A stretch of 64,000 nt of DNA from Io17-Chloro-G2 sp965226915 (GTDB taxonomy: Bacteria; Chloroflexota; Dehalococcoidia; Lucifugimonadales; UBA3495). Of the stretch, positions 53,907-62,680 are shown in pieces. The stretch is from contig CBDDEJ010000009.1 of NCBI GenBank assembly GCA_965226915.1, positions 682,001 to 746,000 of the forward strand. The letters are read 5' to 3'. Both the position numbers and the translations under genes were made by a program. Within the stretch, counting starts at the first letter, position 1; every line of letters starts with the position of its first letter. Under the pieces are notes generated by a model. That model had not been told where the DNA came from. It made no database searches and saw only the letters and a program-made list of their open reading frames with translations.

Positions 53907-55626
53907 CCGAATCCACCGATAGAGGGCGTGTCGCGACAGGGCGGATAGGGAAGGAAGTGCTCCTCTGAATCTGGGATAATGGTTTTATAACAGAAAACCG
54001 ACCAGAAACAAGGAGCACCCAATAGATGCGACCACGCAACCACCTCGACCGCATCCACATCACCTTCGACGACCACCGCCTGGTCAACAATGCCGGCCTG
54101 CTCCTTCCCGCCACCTTGGCCTTGCACCTCGGCCTTGTCCCAACTGGTTGACCGGCGCCTGGACCTGGGCCGGGCCCCAGGCCGAGCCAACACCGGTGAC
54201 AAGATGATGACGCTGGTGGCATCTGCGTTGGCGGGCGGCGACTGCATCGACGACGCCGATGCGCTGCGCGCCGGCGGGACAGCCTGCACCCTGGGCAGTG
54301 TGGTCAAGGCGCCCTCCACCCTGGGCGCCTTCCTGCGCAGCTTTTCGCTGGGGCCACGTCCGCCAACTGGACCGGGTGAGCCGCGAGTTGCTGGCCCGGG
54401 CCTGGCAGGCCGGAGCCGGACCCGGCGACGCACCATTTACCATCGACCTTGATTCGACGATCTGCGAGACCTACGGACTGGCCAAGGAGGGCGCCCGCCA
54501 CCACGGCTACACCGGCGCCCGGGGCTATCACCCGCTGTTGGCCGGCGCCGCCGGCGGCGGCGACGTGCTGATGTCCCGGCTGCGCGAGGGCCGCGCCAAC
54601 ACCGCCCGCGGGGCCGCCCACTTCCTGCGGGAGACGGTGGGGCGGGTGCGCTACGCTGGCGCCAGCGGGCAGATCACCCTGCGGGCCGACAGCGGCTTCT
54701 ATACCCACGCCGTGGTCGCCGTCTGCCGCAAGCTGGACGTGCGCTTCTCCATCACCATCCGCCAGCACAAAAGCCTGCGCAATCTCATCGAGGCCATACC
54801 CGAAGCTGCCTGGACGCCGATTCCCTACTGGATGGACGGCGCGGCCGCTGTGGCCGAGACGACTTATACCCCCTTCCAGAGTGAGCCGGACGCCGCGCCG
54901 GTGCGGCTCATCGTCCGGCGGGTGCAGCCGACCCCCGGTTCCCAACCGGCCCTCTTCGCCACCTACAGTTATCACGGCTTCATCACCGACCGGGACGGAG
55001 AGACCCTGGAACTGGAGGCCGACCACCGCCGCCACGCCGAGATCGAGAATGCGATACGCGACCTCAAGTACGGCGTCGGGTTGAACCACATGCCGTCCGG
55101 CCGCTTCGCCGCCAACGGCGCCTGGCTGGCCGTCCAGGTGATGGCCCACAACCTGGCCCGCTGGACCGCGCGCATCGGCCTGGGCGAGCAGATCGTGACC
55201 ACCAAGACCCTCAGGCGACGGTTCTTCTCCCTGGCCGGACGGCTCACCCGCTCGGCGCGCCGCCTCACCCTGCATCTGCCCCAGCGCTGGCCTTGGGAAA
55301 CCCAGTTCAGTCGCGCCCTGGCCCGGCTGCGCGCCCTGCCACTCCCAGCCTGACGACCCGTCTGCAACTGACCCGCCATCCGGCCAACTGAACGTCCCGG
55401 CAAACTCGCGCCAGTCCCGGTCCGCGAGCGCCTCTTCCCGTGTCCTATCCCGCCATCTCGCTCAGCACAGCCACTGCAGACCGCCATCGGCGCCCCCAAA
55501 AGCGCCTGCGACCGCCCGCCAACCTCCCGTCTACCCGAATTCGAGCCCGGATCATCGCGCCTGCAACTCCCTCCCCCCTCTTCCGCTGTCCTCACGCCCT
55601 CCATCCGGGTCCATCGGTGGATTCGG
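53907..55626 (+). mobile_element. IS1380-family element, copy 2, complete, 1720 bp
   Basis: Both ends carry CCGAATCCACCGAT as an inverted repeat (53907-53920 and 55613-55626). The element is nearly identical to copy 1 but lies in inverted orientation 52 kb away. The 4-bp flanks (TTAA/TAAC against AGTA/GTAA) are not an exact duplication, which fits a rearrangement after insertion. Positions 55354-55612 are the non-coding right part. Confidence 0.93.
54026..55353 (+). pseudogene. IS1380 transposase with two single-base insertions
   Basis: Compared with copy 1, one base is added in GGCCTTGTCCCAAC near 54138 and one T in CAGCTTTTCGCTGG near 54345. The frame passes through all three phases, so no full transposase is made. 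After 54350 the sequence matches copy 1 almost exactly. Because one insertion is in a homopolymer, sequencing error should be ruled out. Confidence 0.9.
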
Positions 55627-55709
55627 AGTAAGGTGCCGTTTCCGACCACGAATAAGGGCTGAACAAACTTTTAGCTCTGGTGCTTCGACACCCGGCGGGG
55701 GACAACGAA

Positions 55710-56215
55710 ATGACACCTCTTGATCAGATTCGTCAGCAATTACGCAAATGGCTTGTCGAGGTGTTCGAAACAGTTGTGGAAACCGAGCCACTACCCACAG
55801 GAGGGGTCCGATCTTTGGTGCCCTGGCTTGAAAGGGAGCTTGTTACTCAGACGCCACCCGGCTCCGGAAAGACTCATATCGCCGCTGAGGAAGCAAACCG
55901 TCTTTTTGAGGAGCACAAATTAGCAACGTTAATTCTGGTGCTGTCGCATGATGTTGCGGACGCGGTCCCGTTAAGAAGAGGATGGGCACACTGGCAAGGC
56001 CACGCAAGAATGTGTCAAGCGGCCAGAGAGGCCGCTGGTTATCGGAATAAGGGGTACGATCTCGAATTTTGGTGCGACTGCGACTACAGTGAACGGTTTA
56101 AAAGCGACCGGCCCACGGTCGCCCCTCTAGACTACATTTTCGCCCCGGACCATTTAATACCTCTTGGAGGCGCTACCGATGTAGAAAAAATACACCCCCT
56201 GAATAAGGCTGTAGA
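55710..56215 (+). pseudogene. P-loop NTPase fragment
   Basis: From ATG 55710 the frame reads MTPLDQIRQQLRKWLVEVFE, then ELVTQTPPGSGKTHIAAEEANRLFEE with a Walker A loop (PPGSGKT), ATLILVLSHDVADA, and a Cys pair in WCDCDYSERF. It resembles the start of a plasmid or phage helicase/primase. Homology-like sequence stops where the frame runs into the antisense of the nirK remnant near 56215, so the gene is cut off. Confidence 0.6.
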
Positions 56216-56666
56216 AGCGGAGGACGACTTCTTCCCCCGGGTTCACAAGGGTTAGCGCGCCGGCGCCCATGGCGCCGGTAGCCGCGTGGAAATCGACGTT
56301 GTGCAGCAAGGTGTTGGTTTCTGGATTCACCAGAGTCAATTCAACATAGTCGTTCTGGTGCACTGCTATCATTGGGCCCGGCACGCTTCCGTTAAAGGTG
56401 AGCGCCCATATTTTGGTCCCATCGGGGTCGATCTCTATGAGCTTCTCCTCGATAACCATGCGTATTTGCACAACCTTGGGCGGGCCCGCCGCAACCTGGT
56501 CGTGTTCCGGTAAAAACGGTGGAGCAACCAAGGTCTGGGTCACCCGTTCAAGGCCGTCCGGGCTTAAATCGCCGCCTGTGGTATCACCTTCACTACAGCC
56601 CAAGCCAATCAAAGCAGAGGCCGCGATAAGAGAGGGAAAAATCAGGAACCGCTTCCAGGTTTTCAT
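56213..56666 (-). pseudogene. nirK: Copper nitrite reductase (NirK) remnant, N-terminal domain only
   Basis: The frame starts with a lipoprotein signal (LIAASALIGLGCSEGD) and then gives the first cupredoxin part of NirK: MVIEEKLIEIDPDGTKIWALTFNGSVPGPMIAVHQNDYVELTLVN, then NTLLHNVDFHAATGAMGAGALTLVNPGEEVVLRF. In NirK the sequence after VVLRF continues to the Cys-His copper ligands; here it changes at once to unrelated residues and ends. One type-1 His (HNVDFHAATG region) is present but the enzyme cannot work. Marks a rearrangement junction with the NTPase fragment. Confidence 0.85.
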
Positions 56667-56963
56667 GGCCCGCTCCTCATTTGTTGGATTATCCTGTGAA
56701 AATCATCACTCACCAGCATGCAGAGGTATAACGTCCAGATGGCCTACAATTTTATGGCGAAAGGCCCATAAACAAGCGGCTTTGATGGATTTGGCCGTTG
56801 GCCGGACTGCCGAGCGCCAGGGTAAATCCGGGTTCGGCTGGGCGGGATCAAGCCGGCCACTGGCAAGGTCGTTGATGCGGGAGACTGGCCGGAACCGATT
56901 CCTTTAATCTTAATTGACTTTCGCTCCCATCTTGATTAAAGAGCGCGCCTCACTGATGAATGA
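56667..56963. other. Intergenic region, no gene seen
   Basis: About 300 bp between the nirK remnant start and the end of the DUF998 gene. The GAGGAG ribosome site of the nirK remnant lies at its left edge. Confidence 0.5.
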
Positions 56964-57602
56964 TTACCCTCGGGAGATTCGGAACAGTCTGATTGCCATT
57001 ACCTCGACCCAGACGAACCATGAGAGTATGAACACACGTTGCAAGACGCCATTCAAGCTGCCAACATCACCAGCCTTGGCCACGCCGATCCATAGCACCA
57101 GGCTGGCCAACACCACAACGCCGGCCATCCAGGAGAAACGGTAGAGCGAGCTCCATTGCCGATCTGCATTTAGGTTTCTGGATACGAGAAAAATGCCCGC
57201 GATGGCCGATAAAAACCCACCAATGCCTGTAACGTTATGCAAGGTTCCTGTCAAAGTCTGGAATTCGCAGCCCGGGTCGCAAGGCAAGACCGAGTGCAGC
57301 ACCGATACGACCCCGAAAACGCCGATAAAAACGGGGCCGAGGTTCGCGGCGCCGAGACCTCTATGAAGCCCCGTGGCAAAGGCAATGAGCAGCAATCCAA
57401 TCACGGCGAAATTCACGTTCTGCAGCACCGGGTATTGGGCCTCAACCCCGCCGAGCTCACTGATGGCCTGGGTCACATGGCTATAGTCTTGGTAGAAAAA
57501 TCCTGCTACTGTGACCAGTGTCGCGAAGACGATAGGATAAGCGATCCCGCATAGGGCTAGGTATCTGAGCAGGTTATCCTGGTTGGCGCCATTCTTAAGC
57601 AT
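56964..57602 (-). CDS. DUF998-family membrane protein
   Basis: A 212-residue protein with six membrane helices in the DUF998 layout. Visible are LALCGIAYPIVFATLVTVAGFFYQDYSHVTQAISELGG near the start (the conserved Y-S-x-x-x-x-x-I-S-E-L-G), VLHSVLPCDPGCEF near residue 100, and TLHNVTGIGGFLSAIAG. Function unknown. It is divergent from the TetR gene and very likely controlled by it through the palindrome between them. Confidence 0.88.
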   Translation of the reverse strand: MLKNGANQDNLLRYLALCGIAYPIVFATLVTVAGFFYQDYSHVTQAISELGGVEAQYPVLQNVNFAVIGLLLIAFATGLHRGLGAANLGPVFIGVFGVVSVLHSVLPCDPGCEFQTLTGTLHNVTGIGGFLSAIAGIFLVSRNLNADRQWSSLYRFSWMAGVVVLASLVLWIGVAKAGDVGSLNGVLQRVFILSWFVWVEVMAIRLFRISRG

Positions 57603-57647
57603 TTGTCGTCCCCCTTTTAACGTTTAGTTATCCCATGGGTTGGCATT

Positions 57648-57678
57648 TACTTTACAAAATGTAAAGTACATGTATAAT
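57648..57678 (+). promoter_or_regulatory. TetR operator overlapping a sigma-70 promoter
   Basis: A perfect palindrome, TACTTTACA at 57648-57656 and TGTAAAGTA at 57660-57668 with AAA between. It overlaps a promoter read toward tetR: -35 TTTACA (57651-57656), 16-bp spacer, -10 TATAAT (57673-57678). A repressor bound here would block tetR and probably the divergent DUF998 gene. Confidence 0.75.
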
Positions 57679-57693
57679 AATGCAGTTTGCACT

Positions 57694-58299
57694 ATGTCAA
57701 GTAAAAGACAACAAACAAGGTCGAGAATCCTGGAATCCGCACGCAAGTTGTTAGTGGAGCGTGGCTATCATGGCGTGGGTCTAGAAGCGGTGGCTCGCGA
57801 CGCCGGTGTCTCTCGCCAGGCTTTGTACCTGCACTTCAAGTCCAAAGCGGATCTGCTTGTCGCTACCGCTCAGTACAACGATGACATACTCGGCATCCCT
57901 GAAATCCTGAGGCCCGCGCAAGAAGCAAAGACCGCCCTAGAGGCCCTTAATGCGGGTGTTGCGGCCTACGTCCAAATCGAGCCCCAGATCTACGACGTGG
58001 CCAGCGTGATTTACGCCACAAGGCGGTCGGATGACGCCGCCGAAGCTGCTTGGCAAGGCCGCATGGCCTTTCGGAGAGAAAATATCACACAAGTCATCAA
58101 ACGTCTGGAGGAGGAAGGGATTCTGGCTGATGGCTGGACGGCCGATGAAGCTGCAGACTTCGCCTGGTCGGTTTTATCCATACACACCTACGAATACCTA
58201 GTGGTAGAGCGGAAATGGCCCTTGGACCAGTTCTTGCGCCGCCTACAGCTGATCCTTCGAAGCATACTCGTTGCCGAGCCGAACAATAGCCGGAGGTGA
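57694..58299 (+). CDS. TetR-family repressor
   Basis: About 201 residues starting MSSKRQQTRSRILESARKLLVERGYHGVGLEAVARDAGVSRQALYLHFKSKADLL, a textbook TetR N-terminal helix-turn-helix. The all-helical ligand domain follows (AAYVQIEPQIYDVASVIYA, ADFAWSVLSIHTYEYLV). I chose ATG 57694, about 16 bp past the predicted -10 box, rather than the open frame from 57640, which would begin inside the operator. Autorepression and control of DUF998 are inferred from the operator position. Confidence 0.92.
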   Translation: MSSKRQQTRSRILESARKLLVERGYHGVGLEAVARDAGVSRQALYLHFKSKADLLVATAQYNDDILGIPEILRPAQEAKTALEALNAGVAAYVQIEPQIYDVASVIYATRRSDDAAEAAWQGRMAFRRENITQVIKRLEEEGILADGWTADEAADFAWSVLSIHTYEYLVVERKWPLDQFLRRLQLILRSILVAEPNNSRR

Positions 58300-58480
58300 G
58301 CGTCAGGACAGTCCTAATGGCTCCCTAAAGAGGGCCAATGGGCTCTGAAATTAAATTCCGGCATCTTCTATCATAGAAATCGGCGGTCACAGCCAGTCCT
58401 TCCAAGCCTCCAGGCCAAGTCGTGTGTTCCAGCACCGGGTTGTGACCGCCCGCCGGCGCCCTGGAATCGAGGTGGAACCG

Positions 58481-58669
58481 ATGTTCTGGCTAAAACCGTG
58501 TCCTCATTGCTTCGGCGACCTTCATCTTGAGAAAGACTTTTGTGGCGGATACGTTGCGTGCCTGCAGTGCGGCCATGAGCTAAGCGAATTCGAGGAGTTA
58601 ATGCTGGGCTGCCCAACGAGCGGGGTCGAGGATGATTTGGTGGAAGAGGCCATTGCTTCGGCGGCATGA
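58481..58669 (+). CDS. Small zinc-ribbon protein, paralog of 14739-15011
   Basis: A 62-residue protein MFWLKPCPHCFGDLHLEKD with CLQCGHELSEFEEL, giving two CxxC pairs. The N-terminal half is a clear paralog of the protein at 14739-15011, but the tail is acidic here and basic there. Function unknown; the pair shows a small lineage-specific family. Confidence 0.68.
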   Translation: MFWLKPCPHCFGDLHLEKDFCGGYVACLQCGHELSEFEELMLGCPTSGVEDDLVEEAIASAA

Positions 58670-58748
58670 TTCGCCATTCAACGCCGGCGCGCTTGGGGCC
58701 AACCCCCTAAGGCCGACTCATACAGACAGGCGAGTGGTTTCGGGCGAA

Positions 58749-59096
58749 TCACCGATACATTGGCTTGAAGAAACTGTGCAAGAAATTGTTGCGGTGGGCC
58801 CAGGCGTGTCCTCTCTTCACCACCGAATCAGGTAGTTTTCCGGCGTTGTCGTAGGTGATTCGCACGGTCTCGTAGTTGGCCAACTCAGGAGGCGCGTCGG
58901 CGGTGAATATCACCTGGCATTCCTGGGATTCCACGAATAGCTTCATGCTGGGAAAGCCCTTTACCTTGGAGTTGGGCGGCTGGTATATGTAAAACTCGGT
59001 GGCGCCCAGCACTTCGTCCAGGTGGTCGTTGCCGTTCCCCCGGCCGCCCCCTTGCCTTCGTTGCTGTCTACCGAATCCGTGATCGCTCAGGTGCAT
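58749..59096 (-). CDS. Unknown soluble protein
   Basis: About 115 residues starting MHLSDHGFGRQQRRQGGGRG, then TEFYIYQPPNSKVKGFPSMKLFVES and VIFTADAPPELANYETVRITYDN. Beta-rich second half, no named family. Start uncertain; the frame is open to 59228. The gene lies 76 bp after the SMP-30 gene and could share its transcript. Confidence 0.5.
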   Translation of the reverse strand: MHLSDHGFGRQQRRQGGGRGNGNDHLDEVLGATEFYIYQPPNSKVKGFPSMKLFVESQECQVIFTADAPPELANYETVRITYDNAGKLPDSVVKRGHAWAHRNNFLHSFFKPMYR

Positions 59097-59172
59097 CTCT
59101 AACCCCGAATCTTCTATCCTCAACGTCCTTGGCTCTATGTCCTTGCCTCTACGTCCTTGGCTTGAAAATGCC

Positions 59173-60081
59173 CTACGGATAGATTCCCCACCCCACACGA
59201 TCGGTCTCCGCCCGGTAGAAGTGTCCATCAGTCGATGTGACGTACAGAGTGGTCATGTCCGGTCCGCCGAAACAGCAGTTGGTTGGCCTGGTGCAAGAGA
59301 TTGGGTGTGTCTCCAAAACCCTGCCGGTGGGTGAGAATACGTAGATCATCGCCCCGGGGCCCGCCGTTGGCCAGCCCGCCGTGGCCACGATGTTCCCGTC
59401 GGCGTCCAGGCACATGCCGTCGATGCCACGGTGTACAGCGTTGGCGTCTTTACCGAAGGTGTGCAACACCGTGTACGGGCCCAGGCTGCCGTCGCCGTTG
59501 ATGGGATAAGCTCGCAATTCCCTGTCGATATCCAACCTGTCGCTGTTGCTTTCGGCGACGTAGAGGGTTTTCTGATCAATGGACACCAGAATCCCGTTGG
59601 GCATGGTCGTGTCGAAGGTGACGCGCTTGACTGTATAGCTGCCATCGGGTTGGGGGTCGGCCATCAGCACCGACCGGTTGTCCAACTCCTCAACCTCGCT
59701 GGGGTCGATGTTGGCGGCGTTCCAGGGATTGGTCCACCAGATGCGCCCCTTGCGGTCCACGGCCAAGTCGTTGGGAGTGTTCAGCTTTTGACCGTCCACC
59801 CGGTCGGCGACGGCCACGTTGGCGCCGTCGGGGTCGAAGCGGAGGATTGACCTGCCGCCGGAGCAGGCGCCGAAAAGCCGGCCCGCCGAGTCCCAAGCCA
59901 ACCCGTTGGTGTGGTTGGTCCCGCCGCGCCACTCGCTGATCTGGCCCGACTCCGGGGAGTAGCGCATGATGCTGCTGTTGCCGATGTGGGTAAACAGAAT
60001 CGACTCGCCATCCCAAACCGGCCCCTCGGAGATACCACCGTAAGGAACCCCCACCAACTCAAACCGCCAACTGCCATTACT
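59173..60081 (-). CDS. SMP-30/gluconolactonase-family protein
   Basis: A 302-residue six-bladed propeller enzyme of the SMP-30/regucalcin family, which hydrolyses lactones. It has GGISEGPVWDGESILFTHI at the start with the metal-binding Glu, HTNGLAWDSAGRLFGACSGG, KLNTPNDLAVDRKGRIWWTNP with the metal-binding Asn-Asp, TTMPNGILVSIDQKTLYVAES, and GIDGMCLDADGNIVATAGWP with the catalytic Asp region. GGAGGTGG precedes ATG 60081. The substrate is not known. Confidence 0.93.
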   Translation of the reverse strand, partial: SNGSWRFELVGVPYGGISEGPVWDGESILFTHIGNSSIMRYSPESGQISEWRGGTNHTNGLAWDSAGRLFGACSGGRSILRFDPDGANVAVADRVDGQKLNTPNDLAVDRKGRIWWTNPWNAANIDPSEVEELDNRSVLMADPQPDGSYTVKRVTFDTTMPNGILVSIDQKTLYVAESNSDRLDIDRELRAYPINGDGSLGPYTVLHTFGKDANAVHRGIDGMCLDADGNIVATAGWPTAGPGAMIYVFSPTGRVLETHPISCTRPTNCCFGGPDMTTLYVTSTDGHFYRAETDRVGWGIYP

Positions 60082-60320
60082 CATAAAAACCACCTCCCCA
60101 GCCACCTGTCAAATAGGAGGCCAGCCAAGGACGATTCTAGCAGAGCGGAAGGGGGAGGGACAAATTGGGAAAGTGTGTCGATATCAAGATATTTGAACTG
60201 GCGTCGGGTTTTTTCTATCAAGGGCAAGCAGGGCCTACGGAATCATGAGGTAGGCATTGAAATACATTGATGCAGTATTTGATGGACCTTTATCAGCTAG
60301 CCTGTCGTCTGACCAAATCC

Positions 60321-61274
60321 TCAGAGCAGCTTAATTTGAGAGCCACTGATGCCAATGGGCAGGCTTTCTGCCACTTCGTTCATTATCACCGGTCCTTTGG
60401 GAGCGAAAAGGAACTCACTTTTTGGATCATGTTCTTTGAAACGCGTCTTGGCCAAGTCCCGGTTCAGAACTGCGTAACAATAGACACACCCGTGAGGACA
60501 CGTATCGTATTCGCCTATGTCCCTAGAAGCGAAGCACCCACATTCGGGCCGATTTCCCTTTAACTCTGCCCTAATCGATTGGTTTGCTACCTCAGAAAGC
60601 CGGTCAGCATCCACGCATCTGGCTGCTTTAACTCCAAGAGCTAAGAAACGCTCTTGTGAGCACATAGTTAGCTGCATTCCTCGCTCTTTCGCCATTTCTG
60701 ATAGTTCGGAAGAAAGATTGTACTTCACTTCGTCTGTGGGAGGATCCCACGTAAAGCCAAACTCTTTCGAAGCCCAGTTCAAATTGCGGAGGGTCTTCTT
60801 ATAGGTCTGGGCAAACGACACAACTACCTCGTCCGTTGTCCCTTCTAACGAATGAGCGAGTGCCTCAAAGTTTCGTCTGTGAAAATCAATGGAAGTTACA
60901 GAAGTAACAAGAATCGGATCGTATCGCCACACAGGTACTCTCAGTCCGTATGTACCTGCCATCATCTTCATGTGCTCAACAGACCGCTTCGGATCGACAA
61001 CCGAGACTTCTAAAATACGCGGATAGGCATTGATCGAGTACTCGACGATAAAAGGGAAGCCCCGTTATTTAACAAACGCAAGTTTATCCAAAAAGGGCCC
61101 TAAATTTTTGGTCAAGAACACGAACCCGTCAACAGCATCACGTTCTAGACTCACCCGGTGCGCCCGGCGGTTGTAGGGATTGACCATGCGGCAATACCCT
61201 GCATCCAACCGGTTTTTGAACCACTCACCGTAAAATGTCGGGATGTCGGTTTTATAGCTAGCCGAAATAATCAT
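60321..61274 (-). pseudogene. DUF1848 protein split by in-frame TAA
   Basis: The first piece (MIISASYKTDIPTFYGEWFKNRLDAGYCRMVNPYNR, VFLTKNLGPF) and the second piece lie in one frame, interrupted only by a TAA at 61065-61067; RGFPFIVEYSINAYPRILE continues directly after it. The C-terminal part has the Cys cluster CGCFASRDIGEYDTCPHGCVYCYA, typical of DUF1848 and suggestive of an iron-sulfur site. A GAA or AAA codon could mutate to TAA in one step. It starts 3 bp after the methyltransferase-like gene, so they form one transcript. Confidence 0.88.
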
Positions 61275-61277
61275 CTA

Positions 61278-62400
61278 TCACACTTTACTCCCAACCATCC
61301 AAAATACCTTCCATCGCAGTCGAGGAGTCATTCGCGCGCCCAATTCATCATAAATCTGTCCTAAGTGCGTCAAATCTTCGTCCGAACTAACCGAGCCTGA
61401 TTCGGCTTCAATGGCCTCAGTAGCACTTAGTCCCGCACCAGTCGCCAGCTTAGTCGCGGCTGTTAACCAACGAGATTCATTGCGATCTACGAAGATAAAC
61501 TTTGTACCTACCTTGGCCTTTTGGACCAGTTCTGTGGAGAACGGGCTGGGCTGATCAAAGTCTTGGAATACGTGTGAAAGCAGGTAAGACACTATGTAGA
61601 TGTCTTGATCAAAAATCTCGGGCGCTCCGGTGACACTTGCTAAATCCTCCACGTCAACAGCGTGGAACTTTCCCGGTTCAACGACCAACGGGGATTGTGG
61701 CGATTGTTGGCCATATTTGGTTTCTAAACGCTTCTGAATTTGATTAAAAAGGACGCTCCAGTTAGCTTGCCAATCGCCTACGCGATCTGTCAACAGAGGA
61801 TTAAGGACAATCCTCGACGCGAATGGATTTTTCTCTATATATTTGGCTAAGCCGAGTACGTCTGTTCCTGGCCCACCGCCCAATGTGCAGAGTCTCACCT
61901 GATTGTTGTTGCGTCGGAGGGTTTCTAGAGGTCTGGCCGGAAAGCCATTGGCCGGGTTTCGCGCTACGCCAGACAGACGTATTATAGTCTTATGTGGCAT
62001 GATAGTGTCTGTAATACGGTTTAAGAACCCACTGTTACATCGACAATCGTCGCTAAGAAAACGACGACTTGGGGAGAATCGGGGTTTCCGTCCGAGTTTC
62101 TAGGTGTCTTCTAAGATTAGGATCCTGAGAAAATATGGTCTCAATTACGAATGCGTTGACCGGAACCTCATGGTAAAGATATGCAATGCGACACAACGAA
62201 TCAATATATGGGATATCAGGTTCGTGATTCTCATAATGCTGCCTTGAGATGTTCAGGGCATGCGCCAGAACGCCGTCAACGACCTCTTTTCGAGAGGCGC
62301 CCATCTGATTTGCAATCTGATCCACTTCTAGATTGACAATTTCTCTAACGATCTGAGAGTAGCGTATGGCTAATTGCGATGAAAGCCCTATACGAATCAT
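61278..62400 (-). pseudogene. SAM-methyltransferase-like gene split by 173-bp MITE
   Basis: The first piece (62400 leftward) reads MIRIGLSSQLAIRYSQIVREIV, VVDGVLAHALNISRQHYENHEPDIPYIDSLCRIAYLYHEVPVN and ends DPNLRRHLE. The second piece begins TLRRNNNQVRLCTLGGGPGTDVLGL, a SAM-binding glycine motif, and has VDVEDLASV, DQDIYIVSYLLSHVF and KAKVGTKFIFVDRNESRW. Removing the MITE plus one TA joins them exactly (RRHLETLRRN). In the element a start-containing frame reads into the second piece, so a truncated methyltransferase domain may still be made. Substrate unknown. Confidence 0.85.
61928..62100 (+). mobile_element. 173-bp MITE, copy D
   Basis: Exactly 173 bp between duplicated TA in CTAG; almost identical to copy B. 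Inserted in a methyltransferase-like gene. Confidence 0.92.
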
Positions 62401-62680
62401 ACCGGAATCGTATCATAGAAAAACGTAATGTAGAGGTGGTCTGTGTCACACGAATCGGTTGATTTGGGTACCGTTCATTCCAATACCACATACATCGGGT
62501 TTTTCTTTGCACACCCTTGCATTAAGGTTATGGCTAACCTTGATCATTGTGATTTGAAGGGAGCGGGTTATTTCGGTGCGACTTCCGGCCTTAACAGCTT
62601 GGATTCCCTCGGGTAACTCGATCACCATGGGGTGGCAATCGTCCCGAGTCAACACCACAATGCCAACCAACCCCCACTCC
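62401..62680. other. Intergenic region, possible small ORF
   Basis: A 90-codon minus frame (62446-62718) overlaps the end of the dCTP deaminase-like gene. From its internal Met (MVIELPEGIQAVKAGSRTEI) it could encode about 60 residues, but there is no ribosome site or family resemblance, so I do not call it. Confidence 0.4.

Noticed and set aside
1..55626. Composite transposon bounded by the two IS1380 copies
   Set aside because: 52 kb with housekeeping genes inside, no matching outer duplication, and one copy cut by the window edge; no evidence for joint movement.
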